Assembly (NCBI GenBank): GCA_016213505.1
Contig: JACRAF010000053.1
Location: 1-42,699 of the forward strand
Source: Devosia nanyangense
GTDB lineage: Bacteria; Pseudomonadota; Alphaproteobacteria; Rhizobiales; Devosiaceae
Length of the DNA: 42,699 nucleotides
Reading direction: 5' to 3'
The notes below the pieces were generated by a model. It worked only from the letters and a program-made list of their open reading frames with translations. It was not told the origin of the DNA and did no database searches. Positions 35,580 through 42,699 of the stretch are shown here, piece by piece. Every line of letters begins with the position of its first letter. Within the stretch, counting starts at the first letter, position 1. The position numbers were made by a program, and so were the translations under genes.

Positions 35580-37091
35580 ATGCGCGTCGAAACCTTCCTC
35601 CGGCAGAGCGCCGAGCGCTCGCCTCTCAAGACCGCCCTCGTCACCGGCGCGGCGCGGCTGAGCTATGCCGAATTCGACGCCCTCACCGATCGCCTCTCGG
35701 CAGGACTGCAGCGCCTCGGCGTCGAGCGCAACGACCGCGTGCTGGTGTTCATGGACAATGCTGCCGAAGCCGCGCTCTCGGTGTTCGCCGTGCTCAAGGC
35801 CGGCGCCACCTTCTCGCCGATCAACGCCTCGACCAAGGGCGACAAGCTGAGCTTCATCGTCGACAACTGCCGGCCGGCGGCAATCCTGAGCCAGAAGAAG
35901 CTGGCGCCGGTCGCCACCGAAGCGATCGCCGGCCGCGCCATCGCGCTGCTGATCGCCGGCACCCCCGAGTGGGACGCCGCACTCGCCGAGACGACGCCGC
36001 TGGCGCCGCACGGCGGCATCGACAGCGACCTGGGCATGCTGATCTACACCTCCGGCTCCACCGGCCGCCCCAAGGGCGCGATGATGACGCACCGCAACAT
36101 CGATGCGGCGTCGGACGCGATCACCACCTATCTGGGCAACACCGCCGACGACATCATCCTCAACGTCGCCCCGCTTGCCTTCGACTACGGGCTCTACCAA
36201 CTGCTGATGGCGGTTCGCGTGGGCGCAACGCTGGTGCTCGAAAAGAGCTTCGCCTTCCCCGCCGCGATCTTCGAGACCATGCGCCGCGAGAAGGTCACGG
36301 GCTTCCCGCTGGTGCCGACCATGGCGGCGATGATCCTCCAGATGCGCGACCTTGCGCCCGGCTCGCTGCCGGACCTGCGCTACATCACCAATACCGCCGC
36401 GGCCCTGCCGCCCGAGCACATCGCCCGGCTCAGGCAACTGTTCCCGACGGCGACGCTGTTTTCGATGTACGGCCTCACCGAGTGCAAGCGCTGCACCTAT
36501 CTGCCGCCGGCTCAGCTCGATGCGCGCGCCGGCTCGGTCGGCATCGCCATCCCCAACACCGAGGCCTATGTCGCGGACGACGTCGGCGAGCCGGTCGCCA
36601 ACGGCGTCATCGGCGAGCTGGTGATCCGCGGTCCGCACGTCATGCAGGGCTATTGGGAGAACCCGGAGGCCACCGCGAAGGTGCTGCGCCCCGGCCGCAA
36701 CGTTTGGGAGCGCGTGCTGTTCACCGGCGATCTGTTCTACGCCGACGCCGAGGGCTTCCTCTATTTCGTCGGCCGCAAGGACGACATCATCAAGACCCGC
36801 GGCGAAAAGGTCGCGCCCAAGGAAGTCGAAGCCGTGCTCCACGGCCTCCCCGGCATTGCCGAGGCGGTCGTGGTCGGCGTGCCCGACCCGGTGCTCGGCC
36901 AGGCGGTAAAGGCGATCGTCGTCCGCTCGGACGAGGCGCTGACCGAGGGCGAGATCATCCGCGCCTGCGCCAGGCTGCTCGAGGACTTCATGGTGCCGAA
37001 ATCCGTCGAGTTCCGCTCGAGCCTGCCCAAGACCGATACCGGCAAGGTGAGCCGCCGCCTCGCCGCACAATCCCTGGAGCCCGTATCCTGA
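35580..37091 (+). CDS. Acyl-AMP ligase / acyl-CoA synthetase (ANL superfamily)
   Basis: A 503-residue adenylate-forming enzyme. Motifs in order: the phosphate loop YTSGSTGRPKG (156-166), YGLTE near 310, FTGDL, the hinge region GRKDDIIKTRGEKVAPKEVE and the C-terminal catalytic lysine in KTDTGKVSRR. It activates a carboxylic acid with ATP and passes it to CoA or, given the adjacent ACP gene, to the ACP phosphopantetheine. GAGGAG lies upstream of the ATG, and the TGA overlaps the next ATG. Similar ligases occur next to AsnB and ACP in exosortase-type and other exopolysaccharide loci. The acid activated is unknown. Confidence 0.9.
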   Translation: MRVETFLRQSAERSPLKTALVTGAARLSYAEFDALTDRLSAGLQRLGVERNDRVLVFMDNAAEAALSVFAVLKAGATFSPINASTKGDKLSFIVDNCRPAAILSQKKLAPVATEAIAGRAIALLIAGTPEWDAALAETTPLAPHGGIDSDLGMLIYTSGSTGRPKGAMMTHRNIDAASDAITTYLGNTADDIILNVAPLAFDYGLYQLLMAVRVGATLVLEKSFAFPAAIFETMRREKVTGFPLVPTMAAMILQMRDLAPGSLPDLRYITNTAAALPPEHIARLRQLFPTATLFSMYGLTECKRCTYLPPAQLDARAGSVGIAIPNTEAYVADDVGEPVANGVIGELVIRGPHVMQGYWENPEATAKVLRPGRNVWERVLFTGDLFYADAEGFLYFVGRKDDIIKTRGEKVAPKEVEAVLHGLPGIAEAVVVGVPDPVLGQAVKAIVVRSDEALTEGEIIRACARLLEDFMVPKSVEFRSSLPKTDTGKVSRRLAAQSLEPVS

Positions 37092-38089
37092 TGCTGCATG
37101 TCATCCCCGCCTTCTCCGCGGATGCCCTCCGCCTCGATCCGGCGCTCGAAACCGAAAAGACCGTCGCGGCCCTGCGCGCCCAGTTGCGCGCCATGCGCAA
37201 GCGCGGGCTGGTGCTCGGCCTCTCTGGCGGCATCGACTCGTCGGTGTCGGTGGCGCTCGCCGTCCGCGCCGTCGGGGCGCAGAACGTTACGGTGCTCTAT
37301 ATGCCCGAACGGGACTCCGATCCCGAGAGCCTGAGGCTCGGCCGCCTGGTCGCGCACACCTATGGCCTCGAGGGCGTGGTCGAAGACATCGGCCCGATGC
37401 TCGACGCGCTCGGCTGCTACGCCCGTCGCGACGCGGCTATCCGTCAGATCGTGCCGGAGTACGGTTCGGACTGGGCCTGCAAAGTGGTGATCGGTCAGTC
37501 GGCCGGTGGCGAGGGCTACAACATCTCCTCGCTGGTGGTGCAGGCGCTGGATGGGACGCGGTCCACCCACCGCATGCCGCTCGAGGTCTATCTCGGCGTC
37601 GTCGCCGCCACCAACATGAAGCAGCGCACCCGCAAGCAGATCGAGTATTTTCACGCCGACCGGCTCAATTTCGCCGTGCTCGGCACCCCCAACCGGCTCG
37701 AATACGACCAGGGCTTCTTCGTCAAGAACGGCGACGGCGCCGCCGACGTGAAGCCGATTGCGCACCTCTACAAGACCCAGGTCTATGCGCTCGCCGAATA
37801 TCTTGGCGTGCCCGAGGAGATCCGGCGCCGGCCGCCGACCACCGACACCTATTCGCTGCCGCAGAGCCAGGAGGAGTTCTACTTCGCCCTGCCCTACGAT
37901 TTGATGGACCTCTGCCTTTACGGCCTCAACACGGGCATCGCGGCCGACGCCGTCGCTGCCGCCGCAAAACTCACCGAGGCGCAGGTCAATCACGTCTGGC
38001 GCGACATCGCCAGCAAGCGCAAGGCGACGAAATACCTCCACGCCGGCCCGCTGCTGGTCGAGCCGGTTGCCGAGATCGAGGCGCGCTAG
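37091..38089 (+). CDS. NAD synthetase-like amide-forming ligase (NadE family, no glutaminase domain)
   Basis: A 332-residue ATP-pyrophosphatase of the NadE family. The P-loop SGGIDSS lies at 45-51; the later GTPNRLEYDQGFFVKNGDGA and IAHLYKTQVYALAEYLGVP blocks follow NAD synthase closely. There is no glutaminase domain, so ammonia would come from solution or a partner such as the AsnB glutaminase encoded in the same operon. At 332 aa it is longer than the usual ammonia-dependent NadE (about 270). Its location between an ACP ligase (overlap TGATG) and a sugar transferase (no gap) suggests a role in polysaccharide or acyl modification and not in general NAD supply, although a housekeeping role cannot be excluded. 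Confidence 0.82.
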   Translation: MLHVIPAFSADALRLDPALETEKTVAALRAQLRAMRKRGLVLGLSGGIDSSVSVALAVRAVGAQNVTVLYMPERDSDPESLRLGRLVAHTYGLEGVVEDIGPMLDALGCYARRDAAIRQIVPEYGSDWACKVVIGQSAGGEGYNISSLVVQALDGTRSTHRMPLEVYLGVVAATNMKQRTRKQIEYFHADRLNFAVLGTPNRLEYDQGFFVKNGDGAADVKPIAHLYKTQVYALAEYLGVPEEIRRRPPTTDTYSLPQSQEEFYFALPYDLMDLCLYGLNTGIAADAVAAAAKLTEAQVNHVWRDIASKRKATKYLHAGPLLVEPVAEIEAR

Positions 38090-39553
38090 ATGGCGACCGT
38101 CGATACCCACTTCAAAGTCAGCGACTTCACCGGGACAAGGCTTCCGGCGGCGCCGGTCATCGGCCGCACCGCCCTCAGCCTGATGATCGCCTCGGTCGAG
38201 GGTGCGACGGCCGCGGCGGTGGTGCTTGGAACGGCATTCGCCTATCACCTCCTCGTCCTCCGCATTCCGGTCGAAGGCTTCGCCTGGCCGCTCTACCTGC
38301 TGTTCGGCACGCTGGCCGGCCTGCTCTATGGCGGCTTCTCCGCCGTGGCCACCGCGCGCTTCCTCGATGGCGCCGAGCGGCCGCGTTCGACCTTGCCCGA
38401 CAGCTTCTATGGTTGGACGGCGGCGCTGGCGCTGACCCTGCTGACGGCGTTCCTTTTGGGCTCGATCGGCGATCTGTCGCGCGTCTCGTTGACCTCGGCC
38501 TACATCACCGGCGTGCCGCTGGTGCTGGCACTGCGCAGCTACGGCCAGTCTCTCCTCGCCGACCGCATCAGCAAGGGCGAACTGCACTATCAGCGCGTCG
38601 CCGTGGTCGGCGGCCGGCTCGACGTCATGAATTTCCTGCTCAACGGCGACCTCTGGCGGCAGGGCCACCAGGTCACCGATACGCTCTACCTCGATGACGC
38701 GACCGGCGCAGACGGCAAAGTCGACCTCGCGCTCGTTGCCGATTTCGCCCGCTCGAGCCTCAAGCAGCAGACCGACTCGATGGTGATCGTCGCCGCGCTC
38801 GACGACCTCGACGCCATCGAGAACATCGTCACCGAAATGAAGCGCTTCGCGCTCAATGTCGTGTACGCGCCGGCGACCACCAACCGGACGCTGAAGTTCC
38901 TCGACGTGGTGCCGATCGGCGCCAACAATGCGCTGCGCTTCATCAGGAAGCCGCTCAGCGATTTCTCGGTGTTTGTCAAGCGCGCCCTCGACATCGCCAT
39001 CGCCGGCCTCGCCCTCGTTCTGCTGGCGCCGCTGTTTGCCGTCGTCGCGCTCGCCATTCGCCTCGATGGCCCCGGCCCGGTGATCTACCGCCAGGCGCGC
39101 CGCGGCTTTAACGGCGAGAGCTTCATGATCCTCAAATTCCGCTCGATGAGCGTGACCGAGAGCGGTTACACGATGCAGCAGGCGCAGCGCGGCGACGCCC
39201 GCGTCACCAAAGTCGGCCGCTTCATCCGCGCCACCTCGATCGACGAGCTGCCGCAGCTGGTCAACGTGCTGCTCGGCCAGATGAGCATTGTCGGCCCGCG
39301 CCCGCACGCCATCGTCCATGACGACGCGCTCGGCAAGGTGCTCGCCACCTACGCCCACCGCCAGCGCATCAAGCCGGGCATCACCGGCTGGGCCCAGGTC
39401 AACGGCTTCCGCGGCGACACCGATACCTTCGAGAAGGTGCAGGGGCGCACGCTGCACGACCTCCACTACATCGACAACTGGTCGATCTTTCTCGACCTGT
39501 GGATCATCGCGCTGACCGTGTTCTCGGCCAGCGCGCACCGGAACGCCCACTGA
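38090..39553 (+). CDS. Polyprenyl-phosphate sugar phosphotransferase (initiating, WcaJ/ExoY-like)
   Basis: A 487-residue membrane protein. Four hydrophobic helices (about 30-150) are followed by a Rossmann-like domain (170-285) and the catalytic bacterial sugar transferase domain (297-487), which begins with K-R-A-L-D and a membrane-inserted helix. Key stretches are [32 protein letters not shown] and [10 protein letters not shown], ending with [12 protein letters not shown]. It moves a sugar-1-phosphate from a nucleotide sugar to undecaprenyl phosphate, the first step in building the repeat unit. It starts directly after the NadE-like gene and overlaps the next glycosyltransferase gene by one base. 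Confidence 0.93.
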   Translation: MATVDTHFKVSDFTGTRLPAAPVIGRTALSLMIASVEGATAAAVVLGTAFAYHLLVLRIPVEGFAWPLYLLFGTLAGLLYGGFSAVATARFLDGAERPRSTLPDSFYGWTAALALTLLTAFLLGSIGDLSRVSLTSAYITGVPLVLALRSYGQSLLADRISKGELHYQRVAVVGGRLDVMNFLLNGDLWRQGHQVTDTLYLDDATGADGKVDLALVADFARSSLKQQTDSMVIVAALDDLDAIENIVTEMKRFALNVVYAPATTNRTLKFLDVVPIGANNALRFIRKPLSDFSVFVKRALDIAIAGLALVLLAPLFAVVALAIRLDGPGPVIYRQARRGFNGESFMILKFRSMSVTESGYTMQQAQRGDARVTKVGRFIRATSIDELPQLVNVLLGQMSIVGPRPHAIVHDDALGKVLATYAHRQRIKPGITGWAQVNGFRGDTDTFEKVQGRTLHDLHYIDNWSIFLDLWIIALTVFSASAHRNAH

Positions 39554-40305
39554 TGAGCGTGCCGACCGTCACCATCGGCGGCCTGCCCATCGCGGTGCTC
39601 GACCGCGCCCAGGCCGCCGATTGGATGATCCGCAAGGCCGCCGACTATCCGCGCGGCCGGCGGCCACTGTACCTCACCTCGGCCAATGGCGAGGTGATCG
39701 CGCGCGCCCGCTCCGATGCCTCGTTGAAGGCGCTGCTGCTCGCCGCCGACCAGATCGTCGCCGACGGCCAGCCCATGGTCTGGGCCTCGCGCATCCGGTG
39801 CCGGACCCCGCTGCCCGAGCGCGTCGCCACCACCGATCTCTTCCACGATGTCGCGACCCTCGCCGAAACGACCGGCCACAGCTTTTATCTCTTCGGCGCA
39901 ACGCCAGATGAGAACGCCCGCGCGCTCGCCAATGTGCGTCGCGCCTATCCGCGGCTCAGCATCGCCGGCGCCTCGCATGGCTACCTCGAGGGCGACGAGC
40001 TGATGCGCACCCTCGCCGAGATCGACGCCCTCGCGCCCGACATCGTCTGGCTGGCGCTGGGGGTGCCGAACGAGCAGCGCTTCGTCGCCGAGCACGCGCA
40101 CCTCCTCCCCAATGTCGGGATGATCAAGACCTCCGGCGGCCTGTTCAACTTTCTCTCCGGCACCAATTCGCGCGCCCCCGCCTGGATGCAGCGCGCCGGC
40201 CTCGAATGGGCCCACCGCACCATGCTGGAACCCAAGCGCCTGTTCTGGCGCTACCTCGTGACCAACCCGGTCGCCATCTGGCAGATGCTGAGGTATTCGG
40301 AGTAG
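39553..40305 (+). CDS. WecG/TagA/CpsF-family glycosyltransferase
   Basis: A 250-residue family 26 glycosyltransferase: TIGGLPIAVLDRAQAADW at the start, LTSANGEVIARARSD, VADGQPMVWASR with the conserved Asp, FLFGATPDE-type YLFGATPDE, the VWLALGVPNEQRFV motif and a C-terminal basic helix (EPKRLFWRYLVTNP) that attaches to the membrane. It adds the second sugar to the lipid-linked intermediate made by the preceding enzyme. The start is chosen at 39553, where ATG overlaps the TGA of the upstream gene; a 54-bp upstream extension lies inside that gene and is rejected. It is the last gene of the locus before the REP/IS110 region. Confidence 0.93.
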   Translation: MSVPTVTIGGLPIAVLDRAQAADWMIRKAADYPRGRRPLYLTSANGEVIARARSDASLKALLLAADQIVADGQPMVWASRIRCRTPLPERVATTDLFHDVATLAETTGHSFYLFGATPDENARALANVRRAYPRLSIAGASHGYLEGDELMRTLAEIDALAPDIVWLALGVPNEQRFVAEHAHLLPNVGMIKTSGGLFNFLSGTNSRAPAWMQRAGLEWAHRTMLEPKRLFWRYLVTNPVAIWQMLRYSE

Positions 40306-40349
40306 GCGGGTTCGGCGGTACTCCTTTTGCCGGTCTCGATCTCTCAGTC

Positions 40350-40374
40350 GTCATCCCCGGGCTTGACCCGGGGA
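40350..40374. repeat. REP half-unit A (left part of an IS-interrupted BIME-like unit)
   Basis: TCCCCGGG (40354-40361), loop CTTGA, CCCGGGGA (40367-40374) is a perfect 8-bp hairpin preceded by GTCA. The second, inverted half of the unit (GATGGCCGGGTCAAG, then CCCGGCCATGAC) is found broken in two at 41555-41567 and 42684-42697. Removing both IS110 elements gives one compact unit whose ends are GTCAT and ATGAC. The half-unit contains GCTTGACC and a near match to the left-target guide of the second IS110. Confidence 0.75.
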
Positions 40375-40439
40375 CCCAACCGAGCTGTCGCCCGCACGAG
40401 CCCTCCGCTGGGTTGCATGGTGTTGTTCCACCGCTGAAG

Positions 40440-41540
<1,101 letters not shown>

Positions 41541-41553
41541 CGACAACCACGGT

Positions 41554-41567
41554 AGATGGCCGGGTCA
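41554..41567. repeat. 14-bp target remnant between the two IS110 elements (REP half)
   Basis: AGATGGCCGGGTCA is all that remains of host DNA between element 1 and element 2. It is the left arm of a REP hairpin whose right arm (CCCGGCCAT) is on the far side of element 2, at 42686-42694. The first eight bases are the right target of element 1; ATGGCCGGG forms the arm that element 2 has split. It shows that both elements chose the same palindromic unit. Confidence 0.75.
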
Positions 41568-41580
41568 AGCAACTGTTGAT

Positions 41581-42522
41581 CTATGTCGGTCGGTAGGCGG
41601 CGCTGTCGCGGGTGATGGCGTTGAGGATGGTGAGGAACTTTCGCATGACGGCGGTGATGGCAAGCTTGAAGGGTTTGCCGTTTGCCCTGAGCCGTTCGTA
41701 GAAGGGATAGAGGCGTGAGTGGCGGGCCTTGAGGGCGCTGAGGCAAGCCATATAGAGGACAGTGCGGACCCTGGTGCGGCCGCCTGAGCATTTGCCGCCG
41801 CGGTCGGCCAGGCCCGATTGGCGGGGATGGGGAGCAACCCCGACCAGTGAGGCGATCTGCCTAGCGCCGATGGCGCCCAATTCGGGCAATTCGGCGATCA
41901 AGATAGTGCTGAGGACCGGTCCGACACCGGGCACGGCCATCAGAGCTTTGGCGCGCTGGCTGAGTTCGGCATGGCTCTGGATATGCCGTCGGATTTCGAG
42001 TTCGACCAGTTCGAGATCGGCCGCAAGTTGACGCAGCCTGCGACGCAACAGTCGCGCCAGCATGGGGTCGGCGATCTGGTCGGTCTTGGCAGCGAGCTCG
42101 GAGCGTTCGGCGATCAGATGCCGCCGCATGTTGACCAACTCCCCCAACCGGTCGCGGAGCGCATCGGGCTGGTAGAGCGGCAGGTCGCCGGCTGCCATTA
42201 GATAGCGGGCAATCATTCGGGCATCGATCGGATCGGTTTTAGCCCGCACCTTCATGGCCCGGGCGAAGTTCCGCACCTGGGCGGGATCGCACAGCACCAC
42301 CTTAAATCCTGCCGTGCTCAATGCCACCGCGACGCCGCGCTCGTAGCCACCCGAGGCCTCGATCCCCACCCGGCGCACTTTGAGCCGCCGCAGCCGGACG
42401 ATCAGGTCTCGAATGCCGCGCCCATCATTGCCGGTCCAGAAGCCCTCCGCCACACCCGCAACGTGTACGTCCAGCCGCATCTTGCCGACATCGATGCCGG
42501 CCACCTCATCATGTGCTAACAT
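41581..42522 (-). CDS. IS110-family transposase (second, divergent)
   Basis: A 313-residue DEDD transposase with Asp11 (GIDVGK), Glu55 (IEASGGYE), Asp97 and Asp100 (KTDPIDARMIARYL), a helical middle, and the C-terminal domain VPGVGPVLSTILIAELPELG with the serine in HPRQSG (Ser236). The ORF is intact. ATG 42522 is preceded by GGGAGAG (42530-42536); a longer reading starting at 42642 would translate the guide-RNA region and is rejected. The gene points toward element 1, tail to tail. The N-terminal tail is short and the coding region starts only 18 bases after the donor-loop guide, so translation and guide-RNA folding may influence each other. Confidence 0.93.
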   Translation of the reverse strand: MLAHDEVAGIDVGKMRLDVHVAGVAEGFWTGNDGRGIRDLIVRLRRLKVRRVGIEASGGYERGVAVALSTAGFKVVLCDPAQVRNFARAMKVRAKTDPIDARMIARYLMAAGDLPLYQPDALRDRLGELVNMRRHLIAERSELAAKTDQIADPMLARLLRRRLRQLAADLELVELEIRRHIQSHAELSQRAKALMAVPGVGPVLSTILIAELPELGAIGARQIASLVGVAPHPRQSGLADRGGKCSGGRTRVRTVLYMACLSALKARHSRLYPFYERLRANGKPFKLAITAVMRKFLTILNAITRDSAAYRPT

Positions 42523-42529
42523 CTCTAAG

Positions 42530-42650
42530 CTCTCCCTGGCTTGCAATGCGGGCTCCGGCCCGCCCAACTGTTCGGGTTCAGCGAAGAGCAGACAGGGCCA
42601 TGCTTGACCTCGGCCTTTACCGGCCAGCCCGGCCATCCTCAACGCCCTCC
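42530..42650 (-). ncRNA. Candidate bridge RNA of IS110 element 2 (all four guides match)
   Basis: On the minus strand, 5' to 3'. Target loop: outer stem AGGGC (42648-42644) with GCCCT (42598-42594); left-target guide ATGGCCGGGCT (42636-42626), identical to the left flank; apical hairpin GGCC-ggtaaa-GGCC (42625-42612); right-target guide GGTCAAGC (42609-42602), complementary to GCTTGACC of the right flank (41570-41563). Donor loop: left-donor guide AACAGTTG (42572-42565), identical to the right end of the element (41577-41570); apical hairpin GCGGGC-cgga-GCCCGC (42563-42548); right-donor guide containing TGCAAG (42545-42540), complementary to the core plus left end of the element (CTTGCA, 42685-42680). 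Order, strand sense and spacing agree with the IS621 bridge-RNA model. RNA ends are approximate. Confidence 0.8.
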
Positions 42651-42683
42651 GCAGCGCAAGCCTATCACCACACCGTCAATGCA

Positions 42684-42699
42684 AGCCCGGCCATGACGG
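42684..42699. repeat. Distal part of the interrupted REP hairpin
   Basis: AGCCCGGCCATGACGG at the window end carries the right arm CCCGGCCAT (42686-42694) and the terminal ATGAC of the palindromic unit. It completes the hairpin whose other arm is at 41556-41564. The sequence runs to the edge, so the full extent of the repeat is not visible. Confidence 0.75.

Larger units (their letters stand above)
41568..42683 (-). mobile_element. IS110-family element 2 inserted in the loop of a REP hairpin (1116 bp, core CT)
   Basis: Read on the minus strand, the left flank is ATGGCCGGG followed by the core CT (42684-42685 on the plus strand as AG), and the right end of the element is AACAGTTG followed by CT (41568-41569). 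Joining the flanks restores a perfect hairpin with 9-bp arms, ATGGCCGGG and CCCGGCCAT, and a 5-base loop (CTTGA). The element therefore sits in the loop. The right non-coding end is 13 bp, the left one 161 bp and carries the guide RNA. There are no inverted repeats at the ends, as expected for the family. Confidence 0.85.

Noticed and set aside
33411..37070. A 1219-codon open frame on the minus strand across AsnB, ACP and the ligase
   Set aside because: Long antisense frame caused by GC-biased third positions; no motif, no ribosome site, and it opposes three well-supported genes.
40378..40415. Imperfect hairpin CAACCgAGC with GCTgGGTTG first read as the 5' stem-loop of a bridge RNA
   Set aside because: The proposed core GT lies at 40412-40413, so most of this hairpin is host flank outside the element. 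The pairing also has a mismatch in the middle. It is probably part of the interrupted repeat.
42523..42642. N-terminal extension of 40 codons for the second transposase
   Set aside because: The extension overlaps the guide-RNA region, while ATG 42522 has a good ribosome site and gives the normal family N-terminus with the first catalytic Asp at residue 11.

Overview
The window is high-GC DNA with overlapping start and stop codons, short intergenic palindromes and a gene content (CUT1 sugar ABC systems, IclR regulator, enolase-superfamily dehydratases, dimethylglycine-dehydrogenase-like enzyme with its own ETF, exopolysaccharide genes) typical of a free-living alphaproteobacterium of the Hyphomicrobiales. 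A Devosia-like or rhizobial host is a guess from gene content only; no rRNA or tRNA was seen.

Layout. 1-140: the right end of an IS481-like element. 148-6362 (minus): a D-erythronate-dehydrogenase-like SDR and two overlapping paralogous genes for exported caspase-fold/TPR proteins. 6566-11467 (plus): a tightly coupled operon of an APH/choline-kinase-like kinase, an FAD/GcvT-type methylamine dehydrogenase and both ETF subunits. 11672-19486 (minus): a sugar or sugar-acid uptake and catabolic operon (binding protein, two permeases, ATPase, two enolase-superfamily enzymes including an L-fuconate dehydratase, and a xylose-isomerase-like TIM-barrel protein). It is divergent from 19642-26086 (plus): IclR regulator, a lactonase-mutarotase fusion, then Gfo/Idh oxidoreductase, MaoC hydratase, CaiB-type CoA-transferase, a binding-protein-like protein without a signal peptide, and a second MaoC protein. 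26318-30063 (minus): a heterodimeric ABC exporter with one degenerate ATP site. 30196-40305: an exopolysaccharide locus (Wza-like lipoprotein, chain-length-like coiled-coil protein, GNAT-like protein, AsnB, ACP, AMP-ligase, NadE-like enzyme, polyprenyl-P sugar transferase, WecG/TagA glycosyltransferase).

40350-42699: the most interesting part. Two different IS110-family elements lie tail to tail, both inserted into one REP/BIME-like palindromic unit. In the left non-coding end of each element I can read a bridge-RNA-like structure: two consecutive internal loops, each closed by a small apical hairpin. In the second element (41568-42683, minus) all four predicted guide segments match the positions the bridge-RNA model requires: 11 nt to the left target, 8 nt to the right target, 8 nt to the right end of the element, and 6 nt to its left end. 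The first element (40414-41553, plus) shows the same logic, with good target guides and weaker donor guides. Both elements therefore appear to be RNA-guided into REP palindromes, and their exact boundaries and core dinucleotides (GT and CT) can be proposed from sequence alone.
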